From the NCBI RefSeq assembly GCF_047948215.1, contig NC_134455.1, forward strand, positions 346,503,842-346,567,841: 64,000 nucleotides of DNA, written 5' to 3'. The position numbers and the translations under genes were made by a program. The stretch is from Lycorma delicatula (taxonomy: Eukaryota > Arthropoda > Insecta > Hemiptera > Fulgoridae). Shown piece after piece: positions 11,545-23,208 of the stretch. The notes under the pieces were generated by a model. It had not been told where the DNA came from and did not search any database. It saw only the letters and a list, made by a program, of their open reading frames with translations. Every line of letters starts with the position of its first letter. Within the stretch, counting starts at the first letter, position 1.

Positions 11545-12155
11545 TTGGATTCGTGTAAGGAGGAATTAAAAAACATATGATTAAATAAAAACATTCTACT
11601 AACCCTATATCTAAAGTCGGCTGGGAAACAATAAATCATTATTATTTATTAAGACATTAGCTAATCTGATACATCTGAGGAATGATGTACGTCATTTGCG
11701 AAATTACACTTAAATTACAGCAAATCACCGAGGTGATTTTGGATTAATATCAATGATAAAAACGGTTTCGGAAAGAAAAAAAGATCTTTAAATAAAGATC
11801 AAAAAGATATTCTCCACTTTATTCAAGGTCGTCATACCCAATTTTGTATTGTTTAAGTAAAATAATAAAAATAATACAGTTGTAGATGATTTCTTTAGGT
11901 TTGGATCATTAAGTCATTTTTCTCCATCTGTAGTTGTGTTTTTTCCATAACATCCATTTGATTAGGGATTGATTGAGTTATAGTGCCCGTTAATGAACAT
12001 AAATCTTAGATTTTATTTACATGGTTTTCTAACGCTAGGACATAAGAAGGATAAATGGCGCGTATTAAAACATTATGTCATAACGTTTTAGAACCGGTAC
12101 GTAGCTTGCCTATTTAATCAGAGGAACTTAAGTCCCTGCTGTATGTATTACAATC
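11545..12155. other. AT-rich spacer
   Basis: No coding, RNA or repeat structure that I recognise. Confidence 0.4.
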
Positions 12156-12156
12156 C

Positions 12157-12455
12157 ATCCGGTTGGTCTACAAGTGAACTCGTCATCGCAATTCAGCTGA
12201 TTTCAAGAAAAGTCGAGAGTTATAAGGTTAAAATCCTAGTAAAGGCAGTTACTTTTGTACGGATTTGAGTACTAGATCGTGGATACCGGTGTTCTTTGGT
12301 GGTCGGGTTTGAATTAACCACACATCTTAGGAATAGTCGACCTAAGACTGTAAAAGACTACACTTCACTTTACTGATTCACACGTATCATTCGTATTCAT
12401 CCTCTGAAGTAATACGTTACGGTGGTTCCGGAGGCTTAACAGAAAAAGAAGTTGT
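12157..12455 (+). repeat. SINE-B, copy 1
   Basis: About 300 bp. A tRNA-like head (GGTTGGTCTACAAGTGAAC, A-box-like) is followed by a decayed B-box, a body with TTTGAGTACTAGATCGTGGA and TTAACCACACATCT, and an A-rich tail after GGAGGCTTAACAG. It aligns with 14868-15154 and 18187-18490. No exact target duplication is seen. Confidence 0.8.
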
Positions 12456-13045
12456 GTTTGTAATACACCGAACTACTGGATGGCATTACGTGATATGTCG
12501 AATGATTCTATATATTGTTTTCATACTCATATTTTTTAATTTCTTTTACAAATATTTGATACTAGCATATAATATTTACATCGTAAGCTGCAGTTAGAAG
12601 TTATAGCGTATTTTTTGACTGCTGGACAAAGGAATATACCGATTGCAATTTTTGTTATTATAAATTCAGATTAAGAAATAATGCAATAATCGACTGTTAA
12701 AAATTTCTATGGAAGTTTGCCCGGCCAATTTACTCCATAAACCAATGACCATAGAAGCTGAAGATTTGAATATTGAAAACGATGAATCCGATTTTTGATG
12801 TTGTAAATATAACACAAGAGGAGTTTACCCGGAGCAGTGGGAATTGTTTTGGGAGAATATACAAGGAAACAAAGAAGTGCTTTACCGTGTTCACTTTAAT
12901 ATTGCAATCATTGAGATCTCATTAGTTAGAAAAGCTTTCTATATATTTTTTTGAAGTGAAATTGGCCGCTAATAGAAAAAGCTGACAACACAGTGGTAGG
13001 ATTTTCCCGGAACGCGGATTTCGTTTGTATGCGTAACTTTCGTTT
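12456..13045. other. AT-rich spacer
   Basis: Only short frames (for example 33 codons from the ATG near 12709). Nothing identified. Confidence 0.4.
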
Positions 13046-13050
13046 GTATG

Positions 13051-13555
13051 GTCGGCAGATTGGTGTAGTCGTGAGGCTACCACCAATCTAACGCACTAGG
13101 TACCAAGTCGACCGGGCAATCCAGTTCGAGAACCGGCTGGACCGAGTTACTTTTTTACACTTTAAATATTTTTCATTTATTTAATTTTATCGCTCATTTG
13201 TGACATTGCAACATAACGGGCGACTACAATAGCAATTTTTTATGGTGGAGGTGCGATTTTGCAAATATTTTTATTTCTTACTTGTTAACAAATGTGCCCC
13301 CTTAAGAAAAATATGACCTTAATTAGGCGAAATCTCGAGATACTGAGGTTGACGTTGCTCTATTGCCTCATACCCTTGCCTTTTTAGTTGAAAATATAAT
13401 GGCAACAATGCCCCGTTTATAGAAGTAATCTGACCAACTTTGGTCAAAATCGGCACGGTAGTTCTAAAGATATAAGCTGATTTAGAGGTCAAGACCGAAC
13501 AAACGTACACACGAACATTAACATCCGGAAAAATTTCTTCCGGTTTTTTTGGGTT
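13051..13555 (+). repeat. SINE-C, most complete copy
   Basis: About 505 bp. The head (13051-13145) has GTCGGCAGATTGGTGTAGTC as A-box region and CCAGTTCGAGAACC as B-box. The body contains a conserved block (CCGTGCCGATTTTGACCAAA on the minus strand) and ends near CCGGTTTTTTTGGGTTCAT. Related minus-strand copies lie at 11130-11535 and 51050-51543. The head shows it is tRNA-derived; no partner LINE can be named from the 3' end. Confidence 0.8.
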
Positions 13556-13569
13556 CATTAGGTGTCAAA

Positions 13570-14850
13570 ACGTCAAGATCGGATGAAAACCGCATATACC
13601 CAAAGTTGAACCGATTACAATAGTTACCCTTATAAAGCTATAGCTCTGGTATAGCGGTATCTATTCGGGAAAATAAAAACGGCAAAGATATCAAACGCTT
13701 TAGATAGGTGTTAAAATGTTTTTAACAATCGAGGGAAAGCTTTTGTTAACGAGATCCCAATGATGACATTTAAAATAAGCATCCTGTTTATTAAATTCCT
13801 CAACCTAGCACCGGTACATTATTATGCTCAGCCAAGATAGAATGTTACTTCGGATTGTTTGCAAGTTACCCTCAAAAATTACAACTTCAATCACCTAAAA
13901 ATGAATATTCTGAAAATTGGACAGAACGCGGGTACGTTAATCCTCCTAGGGTAAGAGAACTACGTAGCAACTCGTTGTCATGGTGACGAATAACGCTTTT
14001 CCATCTTGTCTACAGAAAATCTTCCTCTTACTAAGTAAAGTCTTCTAAAAATGTATCTAAAGTATTTTACTTTGACTTAAGTATTTGTCTTACTCTAAAG
14101 GATGTGTAAGAAAAAAATCTTTCCACGAGTTTATTTTCTTTTTGTATACGAATGCTAGACAACTTTTCTATCAAAAAACGTAATTAACGATTTCTTAATT
14201 CAACAACTTTTTTTTAATTATTCCAGTAGTTTTCATATATCTTAATTTAGAAATTCAATTAATACAATTACCTATTTTTTTTAATGAAATATTCCTCGTG
14301 TTTTATTCAGTTTGATAAGCTTTCCTTGTTTCTGCCAGTACAAGACAATTTCTTTATTTAATGTAATTTAACTACTTGACCACTGGGAATTAATTAATTA
14401 CACAACCTTAGGATAGATTGAGCTGCTACCTTATCCTAAAGTAGTTATATATTCTAGGAAGTTTGCTGACCTTAAAATTTTATGCAAAGTCAAGTTTGCA
14501 AAGATAAAATATATAAAGTTTAATATTACATATTCTTCAGAAGTATACAATAACGGATATTAAATAAAACAGTAGTTGAATGAAAATGAGTTATGGCAAA
14601 TAACAGTTTTCACATATCTCTCACTAAAGTAATCCTAGTATAAAAAATCTGGATTTAAGAATTTCATTTAAATACAGAATTTTTATCTTTCCCTCATTTG
14701 AGGGAATAACGGTAACTTTTTATTTTCAGAGCAACTCGATTTTTATTCGTTTTTTTAAAAGTAATATACGATAATAATATCAATCTTAAATTTAAATATT
14801 TACATTAGATTACAACATAATTATACAAAATAGATCACGCCAGGGAAGTT
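13570..14850. other. AT-rich spacer
   Basis: 1.3 kb without a recognisable gene or repeat. Short frames only. Confidence 0.4.
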
Positions 14851-14867
14851 AGGTTTGTTATTCATAA

Positions 14868-15154
14868 CTCACCGGGTTGGTCTAGTGGTGAACCCGTCTT
14901 CCCAAATCAGCTGGTCCTAGTAAAGCAAGTCCTAGTAAGGGCAATTACTTTTATACAGATTTGAATATTAGATCGTGAATACCGGTGTTCTTTGGTGGTT
15001 GGGGTTTCAATTAACCACTCATCTCAGGAATGGCCGAACTCAGACTGTACAAGACTACACTTTACTTACACTCATACATATCATCCTCATTCATCCTTTG
15101 AAGTAATACCTGAACGGGTAATTTCCGAAGGCTAAACAGGAAAAAATAAAGAAA
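14868..15154 (+). repeat. SINE-B, copy 2 with 17-bp target duplication
   Basis: The element starts at about CTCACCGGGTTGGTCTAGTG (A-box-like) and ends in an A-rich tail. It is flanked by perfect 17-bp duplications AGGTTTGTTATTCATAA at 14851-14867 and 15155-15171. This defines both ends and shows LINE-type target-primed insertion. A short segment around the B-box is missing compared with the 18-kb copy. Confidence 0.9.
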
Positions 15155-15171
15155 AGGTTTGTTATTCATAA

Positions 15172-15478
15172 TTATCAGATTTCTCTGTTTTAAATATAAT
15201 TGCTGTAAAGGAAATTTAATTGATAATTATAACAATTAGTAGTGGTTATAGGTAGCAATTTCTAAAACAGTTGAAAAATAAATTTAAATTAAAATAATCT
15301 GTAATTGATTATAAATATATCGATTTTCTATTCGACTGTCTTTTTGTAAGTGATCTACCACAAGACAAAAATCATTCCTGAATGTTGTATGCTCATTTAT
15401 TCTTAAGAATATAAAAGTTCTCATCCTAGATTTGCTGGGTAAATAAGGAGTAAAATAATTTTTTATTGCTTTCATACC
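15172..15478. other. AT-rich spacer
   Basis: No gene. The only frame entering it (minus strand, 15535-15284) is formed partly by the adjacent fold-back arm. Confidence 0.4.
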
Positions 15479-16034
15479 TTTGCTAAATATACCGTGTGTC
15501 CCAGGAAGAGGTATACGTTTTTGATTTAGTACCACTCGCCCATTCCTCCACTGATTCTGTTGAACTGTAACCTTTTAGAATTTATAGAAACAAAATGGTG
15601 GCTTTCATAAAAAAACACCAATTTCAGATAAGCTACATCTTTTATTCATTACGAGATTGTTGGTAAAAATGAATAAAACAGATGATAATTAGAACTAGAA
15701 TAATTAAAAATAATTAGACAATTAGTCATGGTTATGACTAATTATTAACTTGTTTTATTCAATTTGACAATTTAACAATACATCATCTGTTTTTAATCGT
15801 TTTACCGGCTGTTTTGTAATGAATAAAACTGTAGTTCATCTGAAATTGATCTTTTTATTTCAAAGCAGCCATTTTGTTTCTATTCATTTTAGAAAGTTGA
15901 AATTTTTACAACACATTTTTCCAACCTTCTTTAAAAAGTCTGTACAGTTTCAATAAAATCGGTGGGAGAACGGGCGAGTGACACTAAATCAAAAGCGTAT
16001 ACGTCTTGGTGACACTTACGGTATATTTTGCAAA
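15479..16034. repeat. Fold-back element (imperfect 0.55-kb palindrome)
   Basis: The left arm (about 15479-15690) and right arm (about 15780-16034) are imperfect reverse complements. Outer ends TTTGCTAAATATACCGT and ACGGTATATTTTGCAAA pair, then GTATACG with CGTATAC, TTGATTTAGT with ACTAAATCAA, CACTCGCCC with GGGCGAGTG, and AGAAACAAAATGG with CCATTTTGTTTCT. About 90 bp of AT-rich spacer separates the arms, and the left arm has small deletions. The structure is that of a non-autonomous fold-back or long-TIR MITE. No reading frame and no clear target duplication. Confidence 0.8.
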
Positions 16035-16740
16035 TCACTATACCGATTCCATATATGTTGTGAACATCATTACTTATTAAAGTACTCTGAATGGTTTCTA
16101 TTTTATCTCAAGTGCTTCACGTAAGTTGTATCCATAAGAAGGAAGGACGAGCACATAATAAGTAGCAACAAAATTAATGTAAATCTTTCTATTGAGAAAT
16201 AATAAACGATGTAAATCTATCTACTAAGTAGAATATGTCTGTTAAGTAATTTTCTGAATATTCATTAAATCTTTCCAAGTTATGGCTACCAACAAAAATT
16301 TCAGTATAAATTTTCGTAACATTTAAAAAGACGTTTATCTTTAGAAATTAATTTCAGTAGTCTAAATTTTTTTTCATTTAAAATTCAGTACTCGATCCAA
16401 ATCATTTACGCTTTTATACAGTCATCACTTTTAATATTCTTAATGTCATAAGTAAAAAACACCTAGTTAAAATATAATCATTAACTGAATATTTAAACTC
16501 AGAGTTAAAATATTCATTAAAATATAAGGAGCTGATATCAAGAGTTTTTATTTAGACAAGGACAAACTGTTTTTATTCAATAAAAATTATAAATAAAATC
16601 TGAATAATTTAATTGTATTTGATTATTATTATTATCCAACTATAAATTGATATATCACCAATGTTTTTCAATTATAACAGTCATTGAAATATGAAATACA
16701 AAACATACGTGATGGAGTTGTATGCATTTTTTTCTCGGAA
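16035..16740. other. AT-rich spacer
   Basis: Nothing recognised. Confidence 0.4.
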
Positions 16741-16850
16741 AAGTGCACACCTACTCCCTCGGCCGGTTATCCAATTAAGTATACGCAGCCCGAGGAAGTG
16801 TCCTTTTACTCAAAGGAGGCCTCCCTTTCTTAACAGGTGGGCTGTGTAGT
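16741..16850 (-). mobile_element. 3' tail of an R1-like LINE (short truncated copy)
   Basis: About 100 bp match the 3' UTR of the LINE at 23173-25425: CCGGTTATCCAATTAAGTAT, then GTGTCCTTTTACT and AAAGGAGGC. It is preceded on the plus strand by a T-run, which is the poly-A tail of a minus-strand insertion. It lacks all coding sequence, as in a severely 5'-truncated insertion. The stem-loop 16753-16762/16790-16799 is conserved in position with the 23-kb copy. Confidence 0.75.
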
Positions 16851-17310
16851 AAATTAATAAAATAACCACATGTTGGCATGTGAGCCAGTGGAAATTGGTT
16901 AATACCATTATTAAAAGAAAGAATTATATTGCTCTTATACTTTGGTTGAAGGATATATCAGAAAAAACACGTGAAAGTTAGGGTTGATGTGAAATGATAA
17001 TGTGAGATACGTCAGTGAAGAGGAAGGCACAGATTAGAGCATCAGAGAAAAATACCTAGAACCTGCAGAGCAGAAAATGTTAATAAAGAATAAGTAACTA
17101 AATTCTTTTACTTCTGGTGTTTTATATATTTTTTGGAATATATCATGTTTGCTATTCTAATTTCTTATTTCTTAATATTATTTATTAATTCGTTTACTCA
17201 ACATACAAACTTCCATTTAAACAAGTCATATTAAACTCTAAATCTAGATGACCATTTCGATTATTAAACAACCATCATTAGGTAGACTACGGAAAATTAA
17301 AAAAAAAAAA
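16851..17310. other. AT-rich spacer
   Basis: Nothing recognised. Confidence 0.4.
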
Positions 17311-17960
17311 TCTGATGTGGATACCACATGACTTCCTTGTACGCCTGTTAAATTAACTATACAATTTTTTTTTTAATGAAAAGTATATAAAATTTTTTCT
17401 TTAATAACTTCTGATATTTTTTGTTTTTTATTGTATTCACCGTAATAATTTTTTTACAATCAGAGGTTAATAGTTATTAATAACTCAAATTATATTTAAA
17501 TTTAAAAAAAAGTTAAAAAAAAGAGATGAAGTCTGATTCGAACCGATGTACCTTCCCCTTACAAAATCCAAATATTTCATTGATTAAAATTTCTTTTGGT
17601 TATAAGTTGGTGAAAATAAGTACCTATTATGAAATCGTTGAAAAGCTCTTAATAAGGGCTTATTACTGCAGTTAAGAAAAAGTCAAAAATCCAAATTTTT
17701 TGACACTCTTGATTCAGTCGATTGCATTCAAAAGGGGCGGTACACAGCTAGATTTTACAGTAATCCTAAATCTAAAATTTCAACATTCTACGGCTGATAA
17801 TTTTTGAGTTATGCGAGATACATACATACGTATGTACGTACAGACGTCACGCCGAAACTAGACAAAATGGATTCAGGGATAATCAGAATTGATATTTTGG
17901 TTGAAATTTGAAAATTTCGTGATCACAATACTTCCTTTACTTCGTGCAAGGAAGTAAAAA
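17311..17960. repeat. Repeat family D, copy 1 (MITE-like)
   Basis: A 650-bp unit that aligns over its length with 37590-38271 and, reversed and partly, with 21480-21735. Near the left end is GACTTCCTTGTACG; the right end reads GTGCAAGGAAGTAAAAA. Thus about 13 bp (ACTTCCTTG-Y-ACG) are repeated in inverse orientation at the ends. Landmarks are GATTCGAACCGATG, a GTTGAAAAGCTCT block, and TACGTACAGACGTCACG. It has no coding capacity; a non-autonomous DNA transposon is the best reading. Confidence 0.7.
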
Positions 17961-18186
17961 TTTAATAAAAAATCATTACAAAGAGTATTTTTATAATAAA
18001 GAAAGTATTTTTAAAATTAAAAAAAAATACAAAAAACTATTTGTCGATCTCAATATAAATAAAAATTTTAATTAAAAAAGCTAATAACAAAGTTTCAATA
18101 CTTTCGTGACATTGGTTATTTATTCTTACTTGAAAAAAAGTGGACCCGCAGTCCACCGCGATAATATTATATGGTTTATGTTTTAT

Positions 18187-18490
18187 TAACCCACTGGGTT
18201 GGTCTAGAGGTGAACTAGTCTTCGTAAATCAGGTGATTTGGAAGTCGAGAGTTCCAGCGTTCAAGTTCTAGTAAAGTCAGTTATTTTCACATAGATTTGA
18301 GTACTAAATCGTGGATACTACCGGTGTTATTTGGCGGTTGGATTTCAATTAACCACACATCTCAGGAACGGTTGAACTGAGACTGTACAAGATTACACTT
18401 CATTTACACTCATACATATCATCCTCATTCATTTTCTGACGTATTATCTGAAAGGTAATTACCGGAGGCTAAACAGGTAAAAGAAACAAA
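18187..18490 (+). repeat. SINE-B, copy 3
   Basis: About 300 bp. A-box region GGTTGGTCTAGAGGTGAAC, B-box-like GCGTTCAAGTTCTAG, body and tail as in the other copies. Flanks GGTTTATGTTTTATTAAC and GGTTTTCTTTTTTATAAAC may be a worn target duplication. Confidence 0.85.
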
Positions 18491-18599
18491 AGGTTTTCTT
18501 TTTTATAAACCACTTAGCTTGCCTCTTACCAGTTGGAATTTGTTTTTAGCAAACCGCGTTGGAAAGATTAAAAAAATGTCAGACCCTGATTGAAATCAT

Positions 18600-19930
18600 G
18601 TGAGAGGAGACGACAATCCTGCTGATATGGCTTCACGAGGAGTTTCAGCGATCACTTGTTAAAGTTAACATTATGGTGGCATGGGCCAACGTGGTTGTCA
18701 GATTCTTCCACATGGCAGCAACTATTGGATTTGGAGTTCTATGAAGATGACATACCTGAACGAAGGTCGACGTCTCCAGTTAATGTGATCACTTTAGATG
18801 ATGAATATTCATCCTTTGTTAGGGATAAGCGCGTATCAGCATATATTCTTCGTTTTATAAATAGTGCAAAACTGAAAGTTTACAGTTTAAGAATAAATGG
18901 ATTATTAAAACGAATGAATTAGATCAAGTAACGATCACTCTTGTCAAGACAGTTCAAAAAAGAACATTCATTGATGAGTACAATCATCTAAAAAACGGCA
19001 AGGAATTGAGCACACATAGCAAGCTCTTATCCCTGTGCCCATTTACTAACAAAGATGTTATCAGAGTTGGTGGTTGAATACACAATTCAGATTCAAACTA
19101 CTAACAAAACATCCTACTGTTCTTCCATAAAATCATCACTTTACAAAACTGGTTGCAAAACATGAGCGCATTAAACAGTTACATTTGAGACCACAAGCAT
19201 TAGTTGCTTCCACTTCGGCAACAGTTTTGGCCTGTTAACGGACGAAAACTTGCAAAACAAATAGTTAATGAATGTTATACGCTTCAGAGTAAAACCAAGG
19301 TTCATTCAACAACAAATGGGAGATATGCCCACCAACTGTCTAGACCGTTTCTTAATATCGTAGTGGACTACTGTGAACCATTTGAAATTCTGACATCATA
19401 CACACGAGAATGTAAAACATCCAACGGATACATTTCATTATTTGTTTGCATGGCCACGAAATCTATTCACTTGGAGCTTGTTCAAGAATTAACCGCCAAA
19501 TCCCTTCTTGGCAGCGTTATAACGCTTTATTTCACGGAGAGGAAAATGTTCATGACAACGCAAAGAATTTCGTTCGAACCTCAAACGAATTAAACCAACT
19601 TTTATCATCAATAGCACATCTTGAAACGATACTTGATACCCTCGCTGAAGACAATATTACCTAGAAATTCATTCCTCACAGATCTCCTCGTTTCAGTAAA
19701 ATCTGTAAAGCATCTCTTGCTAAGAACAATTAGTAAGGCATCACTGACATTCACGATTTTATGTAGAACAGAAAGTTGTTTAAACTCCCGTTCGTTAACT
19801 TACCTTTCTGATTCTTCAGACGTGTCCCCTTTAACCCTGGGCATTTTCAAATAGGTCAGCCACTCACTATGATTCCAGAAGCACACGTTCTGAAGGTCAG
19901 CATTAATTGCCTCAGTAGATGGCATCACAT
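18600..19930 (+). pseudogene. BEL/Pao retrotransposon pol relic
   Basis: Remnants of the 3' half of a BEL/Pao pol gene in several frames. Near 18612 is DNPADMASRGVS followed by LWWHGPTWL, the characteristic region before integrase. From about 19066 come VGGRIHNSD, then HHFTKLVAKHEHIKQLH (integrase zinc-binding His residues). At 19204-19593 is NIVVDYCEPFEILTSYTREC with KTSNGYISLFVCMATKSIHL (integrase core, first Asp in VDY). NELNQLLSSIAHLE then EDNIT, and SCLNSRSLTYLS complete the core. At least four frameshifts or stops occur. No LTRs, protease or RT are detectable, so it is an old fragment. Confidence 0.85.
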
Positions 19931-20172
19931 CAATCAACTAACCATGCAATACTAATAAAATCATCATGTAATTAAAAGTAAAAAAGAATTCTTAATATAA
20001 TGCATCCAACGGAAGTTAACAATGAATTATTCTATCTACTTTTTTTATTAATCTGAAAGTCTGTTGCCGTGCAACAGAATTATTTTATATTTGAATTGTT
20101 TATTTTACCTAATTCATTATATTTTTTCTACTCATAGCTATAAGAAGAATTTTTATAGCGGTTTAAAAAAAA

Positions 20173-20961
20173 ATGTCGCAAAATAATCAAACTGAACCAA
20201 GTCAAGTATTTAAAGGAATCATCGAAATTAATGGCGAGACTTACAATACAATTCAAGAGATATATATCAGAGACAACATTATAAAGAGGTTGAAAACTGA
20301 AATACTTGAATTAAATCGCATTCAAGAATCGAAAACCAATATTTTAAAAGATTTAAATGAAAAAAATCGTCGGTTCCAAGAAGACATAAAAATACTAAAA
20401 ACTGAATTATTTGAAGCAAATGAAAAATACATTCTACAGGAAAAGGTCATGAAAACAAATAAAAAAAGAATGGAAGAATTAAGTGAAGATTATGATGAAG
20501 TGAAGGCTAAACTAGAACATTTCAACGAATTATACAAAAAACAAGAATACACTAATGCATTTCTCAGAAGAGAAAATGAAAATCTGAAACGTGATCTACA
20601 GATACAACATTTGGATTCTATTAGAGCAAATAACAAAACGAAGATAGATTATGAAAAACAACTGGCTAGTTTTAAGCAGGAAATGGTCTGTCATGTCCAG
20701 ACATCATCGAAAACAACAGATAACAGCAAAGAATCGTATTCTGATAGACCTGTTTCATCAGCCCTGAGTAACGACGTGACCATAGAGGTATTCGAAGATA
20801 ATTCAGTTGAATTAAAGGAAGATAAATGCATTATGAAAACTTCTGAAAATAACAACAAATTTATAAGTTTACTGCATCATGTGCTTCTCAGAATCAGTTA
20901 TCATTGGAATCAATGGACAAGGACATCTCCTAAAGTTTCGCATTTCGAAAATTATATTTAA
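20173..20961 (+). CDS. Predicted coiled-coil protein, possible host gene
   Basis: A 262-codon frame beginning with ATG in an A-rich context. Residues 1-25 are polar, then about 25-175 form a long Lys/Glu-rich helix with heptad-like Leu/Ile spacing (IIKRLKTEILELNRIQESK onward), expected to be coiled coil. Residues 185-230 are Ser/Asp-rich. The last 35 residues read oddly (HHVLLRISYHWNQWTRTSPK); in the next frame the same bases give ASCASQNQLSLESMDKDIS and a stop, so a one-base slip near 20860 is possible. No signal peptide or membrane segment. I do not recognise a family. It stands out because it is intact amid decayed repeats and has no transposon motif. It could be a single-exon gene, an exon of a larger gene, or a retrocopy. 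Confidence 0.55.
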   Translation: MSQNNQTEPSQVFKGIIEINGETYNTIQEIYIRDNIIKRLKTEILELNRIQESKTNILKDLNEKNRRFQEDIKILKTELFEANEKYILQEKVMKTNKKRMEELSEDYDEVKAKLEHFNELYKKQEYTNAFLRRENENLKRDLQIQHLDSIRANNKTKIDYEKQLASFKQEMVCHVQTSSKTTDNSKESYSDRPVSSALSNDVTIEVFEDNSVELKEDKCIMKTSENNNKFISLLHHVLLRISYHWNQWTRTSPKVSHFENYI

Positions 20962-21242
20962 TTTAAAATTAATAGTGGCATATGTGACTTATAATACAAA
21001 ATTCATCGTATTATCTTCAATATATACATCTTGAACTGTTAGAAAACTTCAAAATTGTAATCGTGAGCTACGAAGATTACTACTGGATCTAGTGTTATTT
21101 TTATGATTTACCATGACAAACACTGAGATTTTTACTTAAATCAACAATTATTTCGACTTCAATAATCTAAATGAAAGTGAAATATTTTTACTAAAATCAA
21201 GAAATATGTCTAAGTTGTTCTATTATAATTTCTTGATGATGA

Positions 21243-21248
21243 AATAAA
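21243..21248 (+). terminator. Candidate polyadenylation signal
   Basis: AATAAA about 280 bp after the stop of the coiled-coil frame, in AT-rich sequence where chance matches are common. Confidence 0.3.
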
Positions 21249-21479
21249 TTGTTTCGTTTGATATTTAATTAATTGTAATGTCTTTTTTTGCGAATATTAA
21301 TTTAAGATTCTAATTGCTAGATGATAGTTGTTATTCAACGTCTTCTATGATCACTGTTTATTTACAATGTTACTTGATCTTACAAATATAAAAAATGAAA
21401 TACATATACACACCCTAAAAACATTACACTCCTTTTTGGGCAGTCGTGTAAAAAATTGAGATATTACTTGGAAGATAAT

Positions 21480-21735
21480 AATTTTACTTCCTTTTTATTG
21501 CAATTGACTGGTACCAAAAGTGACCGAAAAATCCCAAAATCAAAAAAAAATTGAATTTTGGACTTTTTCTTAACTGCAGTAAGAAGCCCTCATTGAGAGT
21601 TTTTCAACGGTATATCATGTGGTACTTATTTTCATTGGTTCCAGAGTTACATCCAAATGAACTTCTAATTAATGAAGTATTTGGATCTTACAAGGGGAAA
21701 AAATTGTAAATGTATTGAATTTACAAGATTTAGTG
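21480..21735 (-). repeat. Repeat family D, partial inverted copy
   Basis: Matches the reverse complement of roughly 17540-17760 (TTAACTGCAGTAAGAAGCCC, GAGAGTTTTTCAACG, CAAATACTTCATT-like blocks). It starts with TTTTACTTCCTTTT, equivalent to the family end, but the middle right section is missing. Confidence 0.7.
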
Positions 21736-23170
21736 TTTCTTTTTATCAGTATAATTTCATGTGCTCCAAGTCATTTCAGTAATTTTTTATAAACTTACTA
21801 ATTCAGTTTTACCAAATGTATTTACAGATTAGAAATTATTGAAGGTCTAAGAAAAAAATTGTTTAATATTTTATAATTGTGATACACAGTTCTGAATAAA
21901 TAAACTAGCAAAGCCTAATGGATGAAATATTTTCTTTCTGGGTGCCAACTGCTTAAATTTTTTCAAAGTTTGCTTATTAGTATATAAAAATATATTCTGT
22001 GAAGAATATATTTTTGAATCAGATTAGATTTATTTGTTAATTTCTTTTTTTTATGATAATATATTATAAACTTTTAATACTCCAAACAAAAAAGTAATTC
22101 TTTGAGCACTATTCAAACTATGCACAAACTTCAAACATTCAGGTAGTACAAACAAACAACTCAGACTAGTAAACTTATCTACAGTTAATTTGGTAAGTAT
22201 TAGTGAGTATTATCTAAAGTAAGATTCAAATTCAAAACTATTATAGACTAAAACAACAATAATGGTTTTTTCTATTTGCATGTCCCAAAGTGCTTTTGTA
22301 AATGAATCACTCAAAATGCAGTATATACATTTTTTTAAACTTTTTTACTAGTTACTATACAACAGAATATTAGTTCTCTTATTAATAGATAATAAGGGTT
22401 TCATTCTAAAAAAGCAGTAACTTTCTTATCGACTTTGCAACAGTCAGTAGTCATTTTTGTGAGTAGGATTTGTTTCAAACCGGTTGAAGGTAATGAATGC
22501 AACTATATATTTTTCTAATCTGATAAGATATGCTTCTGTTTTTTTTAAGTCTCTTTGTAGAATAATTAGAAATTAATATTTAATTTTATACTAAATTAGA
22601 ATCCATCAATAAACATCTTCTGAAGACAGAACAGATAAAAGTTGTTTCAGTCGCTGAAGATGTCTCAAAAACTTTTTTGATAAAAAAATTAACTTATTAT
22701 TAAAATTTATATATTTCAGTAACCAATATGGATTAAAAAATATTCCATGATTTTATTTTTGAAAACAGAATTATCAGCGAGTGTAATTTCCATTTATCAC
22801 ATAGAATATTTTGCAGTGGAGAATTAATCAGTCCATATATTTCTTTATGGCTGTAAAATATTTAGTTTTCTTCATACGAATAAATTAAATATAAATCCAA
22901 ATAATATTTAGAATTATTCAAAAAAATACTGTATAAAAATGTGTTGTTTTTCCCTCCAATGTACCAAGGAAGAAAAATGTATTTGGTTAGTAATGCTCTT
23001 GGTAGTAATGCCTATTAGCCATATTACCTACAAAAAAAGGCTGTCATAGGTGTGATCAGATATTTCAATGTAAAAGTTTTTGCTCTTTTCATTGGTGGAG
23101 TCAAAATTAGATCATTCCATTTGAAAAAAATCATGTTAACCTTGAAATAACAGTCAAGTTATTCCATGTC
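21736..23170. other. AT-rich spacer
   Basis: 1.4 kb without recognisable gene, RNA or repeat. Confidence 0.4.
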
Positions 23171-23208
23171 AAATCCAGTCAAGGTTTTTTTTTTGTTTTT
23201 TTTCCCCT

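Noticed and set aside
11130..13555. A single 2.4-kb long-terminal-inverted-repeat transposon
   Set aside because: The inverted arms are two independent SINE-C copies: one has the tRNA head, the other does not, and a third copy occurs alone at 51 kb.
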